DNA of 6,599 nt from Bifidobacterium breve (GCA_943328365.2 CALPZT020000092.1:1-6599), one strand, 5' to 3'. Positions 1 through 6,214 are shown, counted from the first letter of the stretch. Notes: generated from the sequence alone by a model not told the origin. Numbers and translations: made by a program.

Positions 1-253
1 CGTTGAACGCCGACCGGCCCGCAGCCGTCAGGCTGAACACCTGACTTGGGCGCCCCCGTCGCGGAGCAGGGGCGGGCCCGTAGGGAGCGCGGTCGGATGC
101 CACGACGAAATCAGCTTCGAGGAGAGCGGAAAGCGGCCTTCGGATCGCGGTGGCCGTGAGTCCGAGTCGATCAGCGAGATCCGATGCGGTGGCCGGCCCG
201 ACGTCGAGCAGTGAACGCGCAATCCGCGCTGCTGCCTCGCCGGGGAATTTCAT
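1..253 (-). CDS. sufR: Winged-helix transcriptional regulator, probably SufR (partial, C-terminus beyond window)
   Basis: Eighty-four residues are visible, starting at the ATG complementary to 251-253; the frame stays open to the window edge. The protein opens MKFPGEAAARIARSLLDVGP. A helix-turn-helix follows at about residues 20-50 (TASDLADRLGLTATAIRRPL, then SALLEADFV). After it comes the wing motif RRGRPSQVFSLTAAGR at 65-80, typical of SufR/ArsR-like winged-helix repressors. SufR proteins carry an Fe-S cluster on C-terminal cysteines and repress the suf Fe-S assembly operon; those cysteines would lie outside the window, so the name rests on the fold and on the neighbours. In mycobacteria, SufR (Rv1460) is likewise divergent from an ABC exporter pair and ctaA. 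The start is supported by a promoter six bases upstream and by family length; no Shine-Dalgarno is present. A proline (P40) sits in the usual RRHL stretch of the recognition helix. It could instead be another ArsR-type regulator. Confidence 0.77.
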   Translation of the reverse strand, partial: MKFPGEAAARIARSLLDVGPATASDLADRLGLTATAIRRPLSALLEADFVVASDRAPYGPAPAPRRGRPSQVFSLTAAGRSAFN

Positions 254-259
254 AACACC

Positions 260-288
260 ATTGTGGCGTAAATCCGGAGTCGCGCCAA
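260..288 (-). promoter_or_regulatory. Likely promoter of the SufR-type regulator (leaderless)
   Basis: Read on the minus strand, TTGGCG (283-288) is followed after exactly 17 bases by CACAAT (260-265), and the ATG begins six bases further on. Both boxes fit a SigA-type promoter at 4 of 6 positions each (TTGACA/TATAAT). A start site expected about seven bases after the -10 box would coincide with the ATG, so the transcript would be leaderless. The same spacing recurs at the other gene starts in this window. Confidence 0.55.
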
Positions 289-301
289 CCGGGGGGCTCC
301 C

Positions 302-307
302 TAGACT
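302..307 (+). promoter_or_regulatory. Likely -10 box (TAGACT) for the ABC transporter operon
   Basis: TAGACT matches the TAnnnT core of an actinobacterial -10 element and ends seven bases before the ATG at 315, which predicts a leaderless or nearly leaderless mRNA. There is no good -35 hexamer at 16-18 bases upstream. No Shine-Dalgarno precedes the ATG, which agrees with leaderless initiation. The divergent regulator promoter begins only 14 bases away, so the two may compete or share control. Confidence 0.5.
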
Positions 308-314
308 CGCTGCC

Positions 315-1259
315 ATGAGCAGCATCGAACTCGGAGGCGCACCCACGCCGGGTGAGGTTGGCCCGGCGCTCATCGTCGAGAACCTCGTCGTGCGCTACGG
401 CGCAACCGTTGCCGTCGATGGACTGTCGATGACCGCCGAGACCTCGCAGGTGACCGCACTCCTCGGCCCGAATGGCGCAGGCAAGACAACCACCGTCGAG
501 GTGGTGTGCGGGCTCCGCCCGGCGACCAGCGGGCGCGTTCGACTCCTTGGAGCGGAGCCGGGCTCACGCCAGGTCGCCGAGCGAATCGGTGTCATGCTGC
601 AGCAGGGAGGCCTGTACCCGACCGCCCGTCCGCTTGAATGGCTGACGTACCTTGCGCGGCTGTACCCGTCTCACGCTGATCCGTCCGCACTGCTCGCACT
701 CGTCGGCATCGATCCGTCAACCCGCACCACGACACGGCGCCTCTCCGGGGGCGAGCAGCAGCGGGTCAAGCTGGCTGCGGCACTGCTCCCGAACCCAGAA
801 TTCCTCATCCTCGACGAGCCGACCGCGGGTCTCGATCCGCTCGCAAGGCGAAACCTCCTCGAAGCGATCGGCGCTCGGCGCGATTCCGGGACGAGCATCC
901 TGCTCACCACTCACCAGTTGAGCGATGTCGAAACGCTCGCCGATCGCGTCATCGTCATCGCTGGTGGCCGAATCGTGGCCGATGGCACGGTGAGCGAACT
1001 GACCGGCGCCGATGACGCAATGAGCTTCGGCTCGAGGCCCGGCCTTGATCTCACCGATCTCGCTGCTGCACTGCCGGCGTCCTATCGGGTTCGGGAGGTG
1101 CGCGCTGGCAGTTACGTGGTGCATGGGCCGCCCACCCCCCAGATCATGGCTGCCATCACCGCGTGGTGCGCTCAGAAGGGGCTCATGGCCACTGATCTCG
1201 CGGTCGGGCAGCGAACCCTCGAGCAGATCGTCATCGATGCCGGATTGGAGCAGCCATGA
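315..1259 (+). CDS. ABC transporter ATP-binding protein (ABC-2 type exporter)
   Basis: This 314-residue protein is the nucleotide-binding subunit that powers the permease encoded next to it. All ABC motifs are present and intact: Walker A GPNGAGKT (51-58), Q-loop MLQQGG (Q96/Q97), signature LSGGEQQR (143-150), Walker B FLILDEP (163-169) with catalytic E168, D-loop around GLD (172-174) and switch His H200 (TTHQLSD). A C-terminal extension of about 90 residues ending in GQRTLEQIVIDAGL resembles the tail of drug/polysaccharide-type ABC-2 ATPases. The frame is open upstream to 150, but the start at 315 is preferred: it follows a -10 box, leaves the normal short lead before the ABC domain, and avoids the divergent regulator gene. 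Its stop overlaps the permease start (ATGA), so translation is probably coupled. The position corresponds to mycobacterial Rv1458c. The substrate is unknown and cannot be read from the sequence. Confidence 0.93.
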   Translation: MSSIELGGAPTPGEVGPALIVENLVVRYGATVAVDGLSMTAETSQVTALLGPNGAGKTTTVEVVCGLRPATSGRVRLLGAEPGSRQVAERIGVMLQQGGLYPTARPLEWLTYLARLYPSHADPSALLALVGIDPSTRTTTRRLSGGEQQRVKLAAALLPNPEFLILDEPTAGLDPLARRNLLEAIGARRDSGTSILLTTHQLSDVETLADRVIVIAGGRIVADGTVSELTGADDAMSFGSRPGLDLTDLAAALPASYRVREVRAGSYVVHGPPTPQIMAAITAWCAQKGLMATDLAVGQRTLEQIVIDAGLEQP

Positions 1260-1984
1260 GTACCTCGACCGGCGTGCGTGCCTCGGCGAGGGTTCGCGCC
1301 CACGCCCGCTGGGAGCTTCGACTCCTCCTGCGCAATGGCGAGCAGATCCTCCTGATGTTCGTTATTCCCATAGCGCTGCTCGTTGCACTCGTCGTGATGC
1401 GCCGCAGCGAGATCGACACCCAAGTTCCGATCGTCATGACGGTCAGCCTCATCGCCACCTGCTTCACGTCGCTCGCCATCGGCACCGGCTTCGAGCGTCG
1501 TTCAGGTGCCCTGACCTTTCTCGCCACGACTCCTCTTTCACGGGTCGACCTGCTCCTCGGCAAGGCCATCGCGACCGCGGCTCTCGCTTCATTGTCGATC
1601 GCGGTGCTCGCACTCGTTGCCGCGATGATGGGCTGGCGGCCGAATGCCCAGTGGCCCGTCCTCGTCCTATTTATCGTCGTCGGCGGCGGTGCATTCGCGG
1701 CATTGGCCGTCCTCCTCGCCGGGGTCCTTCGCGCCGAAGCGGTGCTCGCCCTTGCCAACGCGATCTTCGTGCTCCTCATCGTCTTCGGAGGCGTGGTGTT
1801 CGCGGCGGCCGACATGCCCTCCGCGATCGGCCAGGTCGTCTCACTGCTCCCCTCTGCTGCGCTCGCGGATGCACTGCAGTCCGCGCTCAATGGTGGCGCC
1901 TTCCCTCTCGGCCCACTCCTGGTCCTTGTCGCATGGGGCACGGCAGCAGCCATGCTCGCCAGGCGTACCTTCACGTGGGATTGA
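1256..1984 (+). CDS. ABC-2 type transporter permease
   Basis: This 242-residue integral membrane protein is the partner of the preceding ATPase. Six hydrophobic segments are visible at roughly residues 30-48, 59-77, 104-125, 137-160, 165-187 and 214-234. After a short cytoplasmic N-terminus (RVRAHARWELRLLLRNGEQ) comes the first helix. Between helices 2 and 3 lies the cytoplasmic stretch GTGFERRSGALTFLATTPLS (about 76-95), followed by LLLGK. This is the conserved ABC-2 permease loop (ERR-G-L--L--TPLS) thought to contact the ATPase. It starts at the ATG overlapping the ATPase stop codon and corresponds by position to mycobacterial Rv1457c. Exporters of this fold move drugs, lipids or polysaccharides. 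The conserved link with ctaA suggests, without proof, a role in heme or respiratory-chain biogenesis or in membrane stress. Confidence 0.9.
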   Translation: MSTSTGVRASARVRAHARWELRLLLRNGEQILLMFVIPIALLVALVVMRRSEIDTQVPIVMTVSLIATCFTSLAIGTGFERRSGALTFLATTPLSRVDLLLGKAIATAALASLSIAVLALVAAMMGWRPNAQWPVLVLFIVVGGGAFAALAVLLAGVLRAEAVLALANAIFVLLIVFGGVVFAAADMPSAIGQVVSLLPSAALADALQSALNGGAFPLGPLLVLVAWGTAAAMLARRTFTWD

Positions 1985-2038
1985 TCACCCACTGTTCGCA
2001 GCACGGCAGGATGGGCAGGCGAAATTCCACGGCCTCGC

Positions 2039-2044
2039 TATGGT
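2039..2044 (+). promoter_or_regulatory. Likely -10 box (TATGGT) for ctaA
   Basis: TATGGT in the 66-base gap after the permease gene fits TAnnnT and ends six bases before the ctaA ATG at 2051. A GGTGGG run lies only three bases from the ATG, too close to act as a normal Shine-Dalgarno, so leaderless initiation is more likely. No convincing -35 is seen. If real, ctaA can be transcribed separately from the ABC genes, although read-through from them is also possible because no terminator is visible in the gap. Confidence 0.45.
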
Positions 2045-2050
2045 GGGTTC

Positions 2051-2968
2051 ATGAGCGACACCGGCCGTTGCACGCCAGCCGTTCGCGGGATCTTCATCGC
2101 CAACCTCGTCGCCCAGATGGCGATCGTCGTGACCGGTGCCGTCGTCAGGGTCACCGGGTCCGGGCTGGGCTGCCCCACCTGGCCCGAGTGCGTCGAAGGC
2201 TCTTACACCCCGACCGCCCGGCAGGAGGAGTCGTGGCACAAGTACGTCGAATTCGGCAATCGCTTGCTCACCTTTGCCCTCGTCGTGCTCGCGGTCGCAG
2301 CGATCGTCGCAGTCATCATGGATCGACGCCGACGCTCGCGGCTATCGCTGCCGCCTCGTCGAGCGCTGATCGTCCTTGCCACCGTGCCGTTCATCGGGAC
2401 CTTCGCCCAGGCGGCTCTCGGCGGCATCACCGTGCTCACCGGGCTGCATCCGGCTACCGTCTCAGCTCACTTCCTCCTGTCAATGGCGATCATCGCCTTC
2501 TGCGTCGCCCTCGTCGCTCGATCAGGTGACCCCGGCGATCACCCCATCGTGATGCTCGTTCGCCGCGAATTGCGCTATCTCACGTGGGGGATCGTCGCGA
2601 TTGCCGGGCTCGTCGTTGTCCTCGGCGTCATCGTCACCGGCAGCGGTCCGCACAGCGGCGATGCAGAGAGCGAAAACCGCTTCAGCTTCGACCCGCGCAC
2701 GGTCTCCTGGCTCCACGCCGACGTCGTCCTGCTCTTTCTCGGTCTGCTGGCTGCCCTCCTCCTGGCACTGAGGCTCACCGATGCTCCGTCTCGAGTCCGC
2801 AGGGCAGCCTGGCTCGTCATGGGTGTCGCGTTGGCTCAGGGTGTCATTGGCTACGTCCAGTACTTCACCGGACTGCCCGTCGTGGCAGTTATCGCGCACG
2901 TCACCGGGGCGGTCTGCGTGTGGGCCGCAGTCCTCTTCCTGCCGTTCGCGGAGCGGACGCGAGGCTGA
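2051..2968 (+). CDS. ctaA: Heme A synthase (CtaA/COX15 family)
   Basis: The 305-residue membrane protein oxidises the C8 methyl group of heme O to a formyl group, giving heme A for aa3-type cytochrome c oxidase. Eight transmembrane helices can be placed at about 13-33, 72-90, 106-124, 135-156, 177-197, 220-240, 252-271 and 277-299, as two four-helix repeats. The family hallmark GAVVRVTGSGLGCPTWPEC (29-47) carries the extracytoplasmic cysteine pair C41/C47. Candidate heme-ligand histidines are H140 (VSAHFLL), H222 (SWLHADVV) and H283 (VIAHVTG). The fourth classical site, the His of E-x-x-H-R, is asparagine here (E67-F-G-N70-R). The second-half loop (TGSGPHSGD, 196-204) has no cysteine pair. 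Mycobacterial orthologues in this position were often mislabelled as antibiotic-transport permeases because of the adjacent ABC genes. The start follows a likely leaderless promoter, and the gene converges on ctaB. Confidence 0.95.
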   Translation: MSDTGRCTPAVRGIFIANLVAQMAIVVTGAVVRVTGSGLGCPTWPECVEGSYTPTARQEESWHKYVEFGNRLLTFALVVLAVAAIVAVIMDRRRRSRLSLPPRRALIVLATVPFIGTFAQAALGGITVLTGLHPATVSAHFLLSMAIIAFCVALVARSGDPGDHPIVMLVRRELRYLTWGIVAIAGLVVVLGVIVTGSGPHSGDAESENRFSFDPRTVSWLHADVVLLFLGLLAALLLALRLTDAPSRVRRAAWLVMGVALAQGVIGYVQYFTGLPVVAVIAHVTGAVCVWAAVLFLPFAERTRG

Positions 2969-2980
2969 CCGGACGTCCGG
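2969..2980. repeat. Perfect 12-bp palindrome directly after the ctaA stop codon
   Basis: CCGGACGTCCGG is identical to its reverse complement and begins at the base after the ctaA TGA. As RNA it could only form a weak 4-bp stem with a 4-base loop, so it is unlikely to be a terminator. It could be a protein-binding palindrome or chance in GC-rich DNA. The rest of the gap from 2981 to about 3080 shows no supported gene. Confidence 0.3.
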
Positions 2981-3081
2981 CGATGCCCGCTGGCGACCTA
3001 CCGGAGTTGACGAGCAATGCGCGTGTCCGCGGCAGAGCGGCGGGCGGGATGAACGAATTGTGGGCTGTTCGGCGCATGATT

Positions 3082-3114
3082 ATTCATCTCGCCCAGAATC
3101 TGGGCGAGATGAGT
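3082..3114. terminator. Long hairpin terminator shared by convergent ctaA and ctaB
   Basis: The arms 3082-3096 and 3100-3114 pair over 15 bp with one G-T wobble around a three-base loop (AAT); the core CATCTCGCCCAG / CTGGGCGAGATG is perfect. The stem begins five bases past the ctaB TAG stop (3120-3122) and lies 113 bases after the ctaA stop. It can therefore stop ctaB transcription at once and ctaA transcription at the end of its 3' region. The flanks are only mildly T-rich (GAGTTTGTGC on the plus side) with no long U-tract, as is common for actinobacterial terminators. Function is inferred from structure and position. Confidence 0.8.
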
Positions 3115-3119
3115 TTGTG

Positions 3120-4034
3120 CTAGCCGATGAATGGGTCGATCGCGACTGCGAGGAACAGGAGCGACAGGTAGGTAATGGACCAGTGGAACAAGCGCATTGC
3201 CGTGGCATTGATGTTCGGGTCCTCACGCTTCGCAGCCCCACGCAGGCGATAGGCCATCGCAATGAACACGACGCCGACAACGAACGCGGTGATCGCGTAG
3301 ACCCAGCCCATCGGTGCAACCCAGACCAGCGACAACGACACGGCAACCATGACCCACGAGTACCAGATGATGCTCGCGGTCACCTGTAGGTCGGTACGGA
3401 CCACCGGGAGCATCGGAACCCCGGCGTTCGCATAGTCGTCGCGGTATTTCATCGCGAGCGGCCAGTAGTGCGGAGGGGTCCAGAAGAACACGATGAGGAA
3501 CAGCACGAGCGGCGTGGCCGACAGCCCACCGGTGACAGCAGACCAGGCGATGAGCACGGGCATGCACCCTGCCGCTCCCCCCCAGACGATGTTCTGCGAG
3601 GTCCGTCGCTTGAGGAGCATCGTGTAGCCGAGGACGTACATGAGGACGGCAACAAGTGACAGGGCGGCGGCGAGCCAATTCGTGAGCCAGGCGAGGATCA
3701 CCGCGCTGAGCAGGCTCAGCACGATCCCCTGGATCACCCCGGCTCGCACGGAGATGGAGCCGACGGCAGCAGGACGAGCCTCGGTTCGATGCATGAGGGC
3801 GTCGATGTCGCGGTCGTAGACGCTGTTCAGCGTGTTCGCACCGCCTGCTGACAGTGCCCCACCGACGAGTACTGCAACCGTCGTCTGCAGCGTCGGGAGA
3901 CCTTGAGCCGCGAGGAACATCGTCGGGACAGCGGTCACGAGGAGCAACTCGATGATTCGGGGTTTCGTCAGTGCAATATGCGCACGAAGTCTCGAGCCTC
4001 GGGGCTGCACCCGGGGGTCAGCTGCCACTGTCAC
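3120..4034 (-). CDS. ctaB: Protoheme IX farnesyltransferase (heme O synthase)
   Basis: This 304-residue UbiA-family membrane prenyltransferase adds a hydroxyethylfarnesyl group from farnesyl diphosphate to the C2 vinyl of heme B, giving heme O, the substrate of CtaA. The CtaB signatures are clear: LTKPRIIELLLVT (22-34); the first Mg-diphosphate motif NSVYDRDIDALMHRTEARP (70-88) with D74, D76 and D78; YTMLLKRRTSQNIVWGGAAG (137-156); and WTPPHYWPLAMKYRDDYANA (185-204) followed by GVPMLP, with the second Asp pair D199/D200. About eight to nine hydrophobic helices span the protein, and length is normal for the family. The start is a GTG (4032-4034) six bases after a -10 box. A second GTG at 4026-4028 has a GAGGGG five bases upstream, so a 302-residue form is possible. 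The gene is divergent from tkt and convergent with ctaA, as a separate transcription unit. Confidence 0.96.
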   Translation of the reverse strand: MTVAADPRVQPRGSRLRAHIALTKPRIIELLLVTAVPTMFLAAQGLPTLQTTVAVLVGGALSAGGANTLNSVYDRDIDALMHRTEARPAAVGSISVRAGVIQGIVLSLLSAVILAWLTNWLAAALSLVAVLMYVLGYTMLLKRRTSQNIVWGGAAGCMPVLIAWSAVTGGLSATPLVLFLIVFFWTPPHYWPLAMKYRDDYANAGVPMLPVVRTDLQVTASIIWYSWVMVAVSLSLVWVAPMGWVYAITAFVVGVVFIAMAYRLRGAAKREDPNINATAMRLFHWSITYLSLLFLAVAIDPFIG

Positions 4035-4040
4035 CCCTCA

Positions 4041-4046
4041 ACCCTA
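4041..4046 (-). promoter_or_regulatory. Likely -10 box (TAGGGT) for ctaB
   Basis: On the minus strand TAGGGT ends six bases before the GTG at 4034, predicting a leaderless transcript. The box is part of an octamer, TAGGGTTG, repeated at the tkt promoter on the other strand. No clear -35 is visible. A GAGGGG lying between the box and the start could serve as Shine-Dalgarno for the second GTG, but only if transcription starts further upstream. Confidence 0.5.
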
Positions 4047-4112
4047 CTCAGAGCAGGGCGATGGATCGTGATCGCACCTCACAGGCACGGCCTTCGCCTC
4101 GGGTCAGTTGGC

Positions 4113-4118
4113 TAGGGT
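4113..4118 (+). promoter_or_regulatory. Likely -10 box (TAGGGT) for the tkt-tal operon
   Basis: TAGGGT ends six bases before the tkt ATG at 4125, with no Shine-Dalgarno between, so the mRNA is probably leaderless. The sequence continues as TAGGGTTG, the same octamer as in the divergent ctaB promoter 66 bases away. A good -35 hexamer at the normal distance is not evident. The 90-base ctaB-tkt gap holds nothing else that can be supported. Confidence 0.52.
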
Positions 4119-4124
4119 TGGCGT

Positions 4125-6200
4125 ATGACGTCGAATGGAACCACCGACCGCCAGCGCGCCCAGTTGGACTGGACCGCTGCCGATGAATCAGCGGTGAAGT
4201 ACCTGCGCGCACTCGCGATGGACGCCGTGCAGAAGGTCGGAAACGGGCACCCCGGCACCGCGATGGCCCTCGCTCCGGCCGCGTACCTGCTCTTCCAGCG
4301 TGTCATGCGCCATGATCCGAGCGACCCGCGCTGGCTCGGCCGTGATCGGTTCGTCCTGTCGGCCGGCCACTCGAGTCTCACTCTCTACAGCGAGTTGTTC
4401 CTCTCCGGGTACGGCCTCACCATGGAGGATCTTCAGTCCTTCCGCACGTGGGGCAGTCGTACCCCGGGCCACCCGGAATTCGGCCACACTGCCGGCGTCG
4501 AGACCACGACCGGCCCGCTCGGCCAGGGTCTCGCCACGGCCGTCGGGATGGCGATGTCGGCGCGGTACGAGCGCGGGCTCTTCGATCCGCAGACCCCTGA
4601 TGGCGAGAGCCCCTTCGATCACCGAATCTGGGTCATCGCGTCGGACGGCGACCTCGAGGAGGGCGTCACGTCGGAGGCGTCATCCCTCGCGGGCATGCAG
4701 AAGCTGAATCGGCTGTGCGTCATCTGGGACGACAATCACATCTCCATCGAGGGCGACACTGCCGTGGCCTTTACCGAGGACGTCGTCGCGCGGTACGAGG
4801 CCTACGGCTGGGCCACCCACAGCGTCGACCGCCTGCCTGACGGCGACATTGATCGCGAGGCGCTGTATGCCGCGCTCACGGCAGCAATAACTGAGTCCAA
4901 CCGCCCGACATTCATCCGGATGCGCACGACCATCGCCTGGCCCGCTCCCGCAGCGCAGAACACCGCGAAGGCCCACGGCTCTGCCCTCGGTGCTGCGGAA
5001 GTGGCGGCAACGAAGGCGGCTCTCGGGCTTGATCCGGAGGCGTCTTTCGCCTTCGACCCCGCAGTGCTCGCCGAGGTGCGAACCGCTCTCACGTCGCGTG
5101 TCGCGGCTGAGCGCGCCGCGTGGCAGGCCGGGTTCGATGCATGGCGGGCCGGCCAGCCCGATCGTGCGAGGCTCCTCGAACGCCTCCTCGCCGGCGAGCT
5201 CCCTGCTGGATTCGACGCCGCGTTCCCGAGTTACGAGGTCGGCGGCTCTGTTGCCACGCGCAAGGCCTCGGGCGAGGTCATCAATGCTGTCGCTGCCGTC
5301 ATGCCCGAGCTCTGGGGTGGCTCAGCTGACCTGGCCGAGTCCAACAACACGACGATCGAGGGCGGCGGCAGCTTCCTGCCGGAGGGCTCCGCGCTGCCAG
5401 GCGCGTCGCCGTACGGCCGCATCCTCCACTTCGGCATCCGCGAGCATGCGATGGGCTCGATCATCAACGGCATCGCACTCGACGGCCTCACCCGGCCGTT
5501 CGGCGGTACGTTCATGGTGTTCAGCGACTACATGCGCGGCGCGGTGCGCCTTTCGGCGCTCATGCAACTGCCGAGCACGTTCGTGTGGACCCACGACTCC
5601 ATCGGGCTCGGCGAGGATGGACCAACCCATCAGCCGGTCGAGCACCTCTGGTCGTTGCGGGCGGTTCCTGGCCTGAGCATCGTACGTCCGGCCGATGCAA
5701 ACGAGACCTCCGCTGCCTGGCACGCCACGCTCTCGCGCCGCAAGCCGGTCGGCCTCATCCTCACCCGCCAGAACCTGCCGACCCTCATCTCGTCCGAGCA
5801 GGCGATGTCCGGTGTCCGTCGGGGCGCATACGTCATCGCCGATGCTCCCGAGCCCGCGGTCCTGCTCCTCGCAACGGGCTCGGAGGTCCAGCTCGCTCTC
5901 GCGGCGCACGATCGGCTCAAGGCCGAAGGAGTGGGCAGTCGCGTCGTCTCCATGCCGTGCCTCGAGTGGTTTGACGAGCAGGACGAGGCCTACCGCGACT
6001 CCGTACTCCTGCCATCCGTCCGTGCGCGGGTTGCGATCGAGGCCGGCAGCACGCTTGGGTGGTGGAAGTACGTCGGTGATCGTGGCAGGGTGATCGGCAT
6101 CGATCATTTCGGCGCAAGCGCCGACTATCAGGTGCTCTTCAACGAGTTCGGCATCACGGTCGACGCCATCGTGTCGACTGCACATTCACTTCAGCACTAG
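4125..6200 (+). CDS. tkt: Transketolase
   Basis: The 691-residue cytosolic enzyme uses thiamine diphosphate (ThDP) and a divalent metal to move two-carbon ketol units between sugar phosphates in the non-oxidative pentose phosphate pathway. The N-terminal cofactor domain shows RALAMDAVQKVGNGHPG (28-44, active-site H42), SAGHSSLTLYSELF, and GVETTTGPLGQGLATAVGMA. The ThDP/metal motif ASDGDLEEG (172-180) ends about 24 residues later at N204 (WDDNHISIEG). The middle pyrimidine-binding domain carries the catalytic glutamate E440 in FGIREHAMGS and HDSIGLGEDGPTHQPVEHL (490-508). The C-terminal domain (about 575-691) contains LLATGSEVQLALAA and SMPCLEWFDEQ. Length and motif order are complete, so this is a bacterial transketolase and not a split or DXS-type enzyme. 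The start follows a -10 box at leaderless spacing. It is followed after 20 bases by tal and is probably cotranscribed with it. Confidence 0.98.
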   Translation: MTSNGTTDRQRAQLDWTAADESAVKYLRALAMDAVQKVGNGHPGTAMALAPAAYLLFQRVMRHDPSDPRWLGRDRFVLSAGHSSLTLYSELFLSGYGLTMEDLQSFRTWGSRTPGHPEFGHTAGVETTTGPLGQGLATAVGMAMSARYERGLFDPQTPDGESPFDHRIWVIASDGDLEEGVTSEASSLAGMQKLNRLCVIWDDNHISIEGDTAVAFTEDVVARYEAYGWATHSVDRLPDGDIDREALYAALTAAITESNRPTFIRMRTTIAWPAPAAQNTAKAHGSALGAAEVAATKAALGLDPEASFAFDPAVLAEVRTALTSRVAAERAAWQAGFDAWRAGQPDRARLLERLLAGELPAGFDAAFPSYEVGGSVATRKASGEVINAVAAVMPELWGGSADLAESNNTTIEGGGSFLPEGSALPGASPYGRILHFGIREHAMGSIINGIALDGLTRPFGGTFMVFSDYMRGAVRLSALMQLPSTFVWTHDSIGLGEDGPTHQPVEHLWSLRAVPGLSIVRPADANETSAAWHATLSRRKPVGLILTRQNLPTLISSEQAMSGVRRGAYVIADAPEPAVLLLATGSEVQLALAAHDRLKAEGVGSRVVSMPCLEWFDEQDEAYRDSVLLPSVRARVAIEAGSTLGWWKYVGDRGRVIGIDHFGASADYQVLFNEFGITVDAIVSTAHSLQH

Positions 6201-6209
6201 CAACCTCAC

Positions 6210-6214
6210 GGGAG
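6210..6214 (+). promoter_or_regulatory. Shine-Dalgarno site of tal
   Basis: GGGAG lies six bases before the ATG at 6221, inside the 20-base gap after tkt. It fixes the tal start and contrasts with the upstream genes, which lack such sites. This is the pattern expected for an internal operon gene whose start cannot be leaderless. Confidence 0.8.

Noticed and set aside
150..314. N-terminal extension of the ABC ATPase from an upstream ATG
   Set aside because: The extra 55 residues would overlap the divergent regulator gene and its promoter, have low-complexity Ser/Arg/Ala composition, and are unnecessary for the ABC fold.
1231..2004. 257-codon minus-strand frame opposite the permease gene
   Set aside because: The permease has six hydrophobic helices and an ABC-2 loop motif, while this frame is Arg/Ala/Thr-rich with no recognisable motif.
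1045..2529. 494-codon plus-strand open frame across the ABC permease and ctaA
   Set aside because: It lies out of frame over two genes with clear family motifs, is very rich in Arg, Pro and Ser as expected of a GC-rich shadow frame, and has no domain-like sequence.
2051..2968. Labelling ctaA as a third ABC transporter membrane subunit
   Set aside because: The cysteine-containing GSGLGCPTWPEC signature, the spaced histidines and the eight-helix repeat identify heme A synthase; the transporter label used in some annotations stems from gene proximity.
2584..3123. Open frame running through the ctaA 3' half and the ctaA-ctaB gap
   Set aside because: Most of it is a shadow of ctaA, and the part in the gap crosses the terminator hairpin and has no start signal of its own.
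5322..6185. 287-codon minus-strand frame inside tkt
   Set aside because: It is antisense to the conserved C-terminal half of transketolase; its composition is that of a reverse-complement shadow and no promoter or Shine-Dalgarno is seen.
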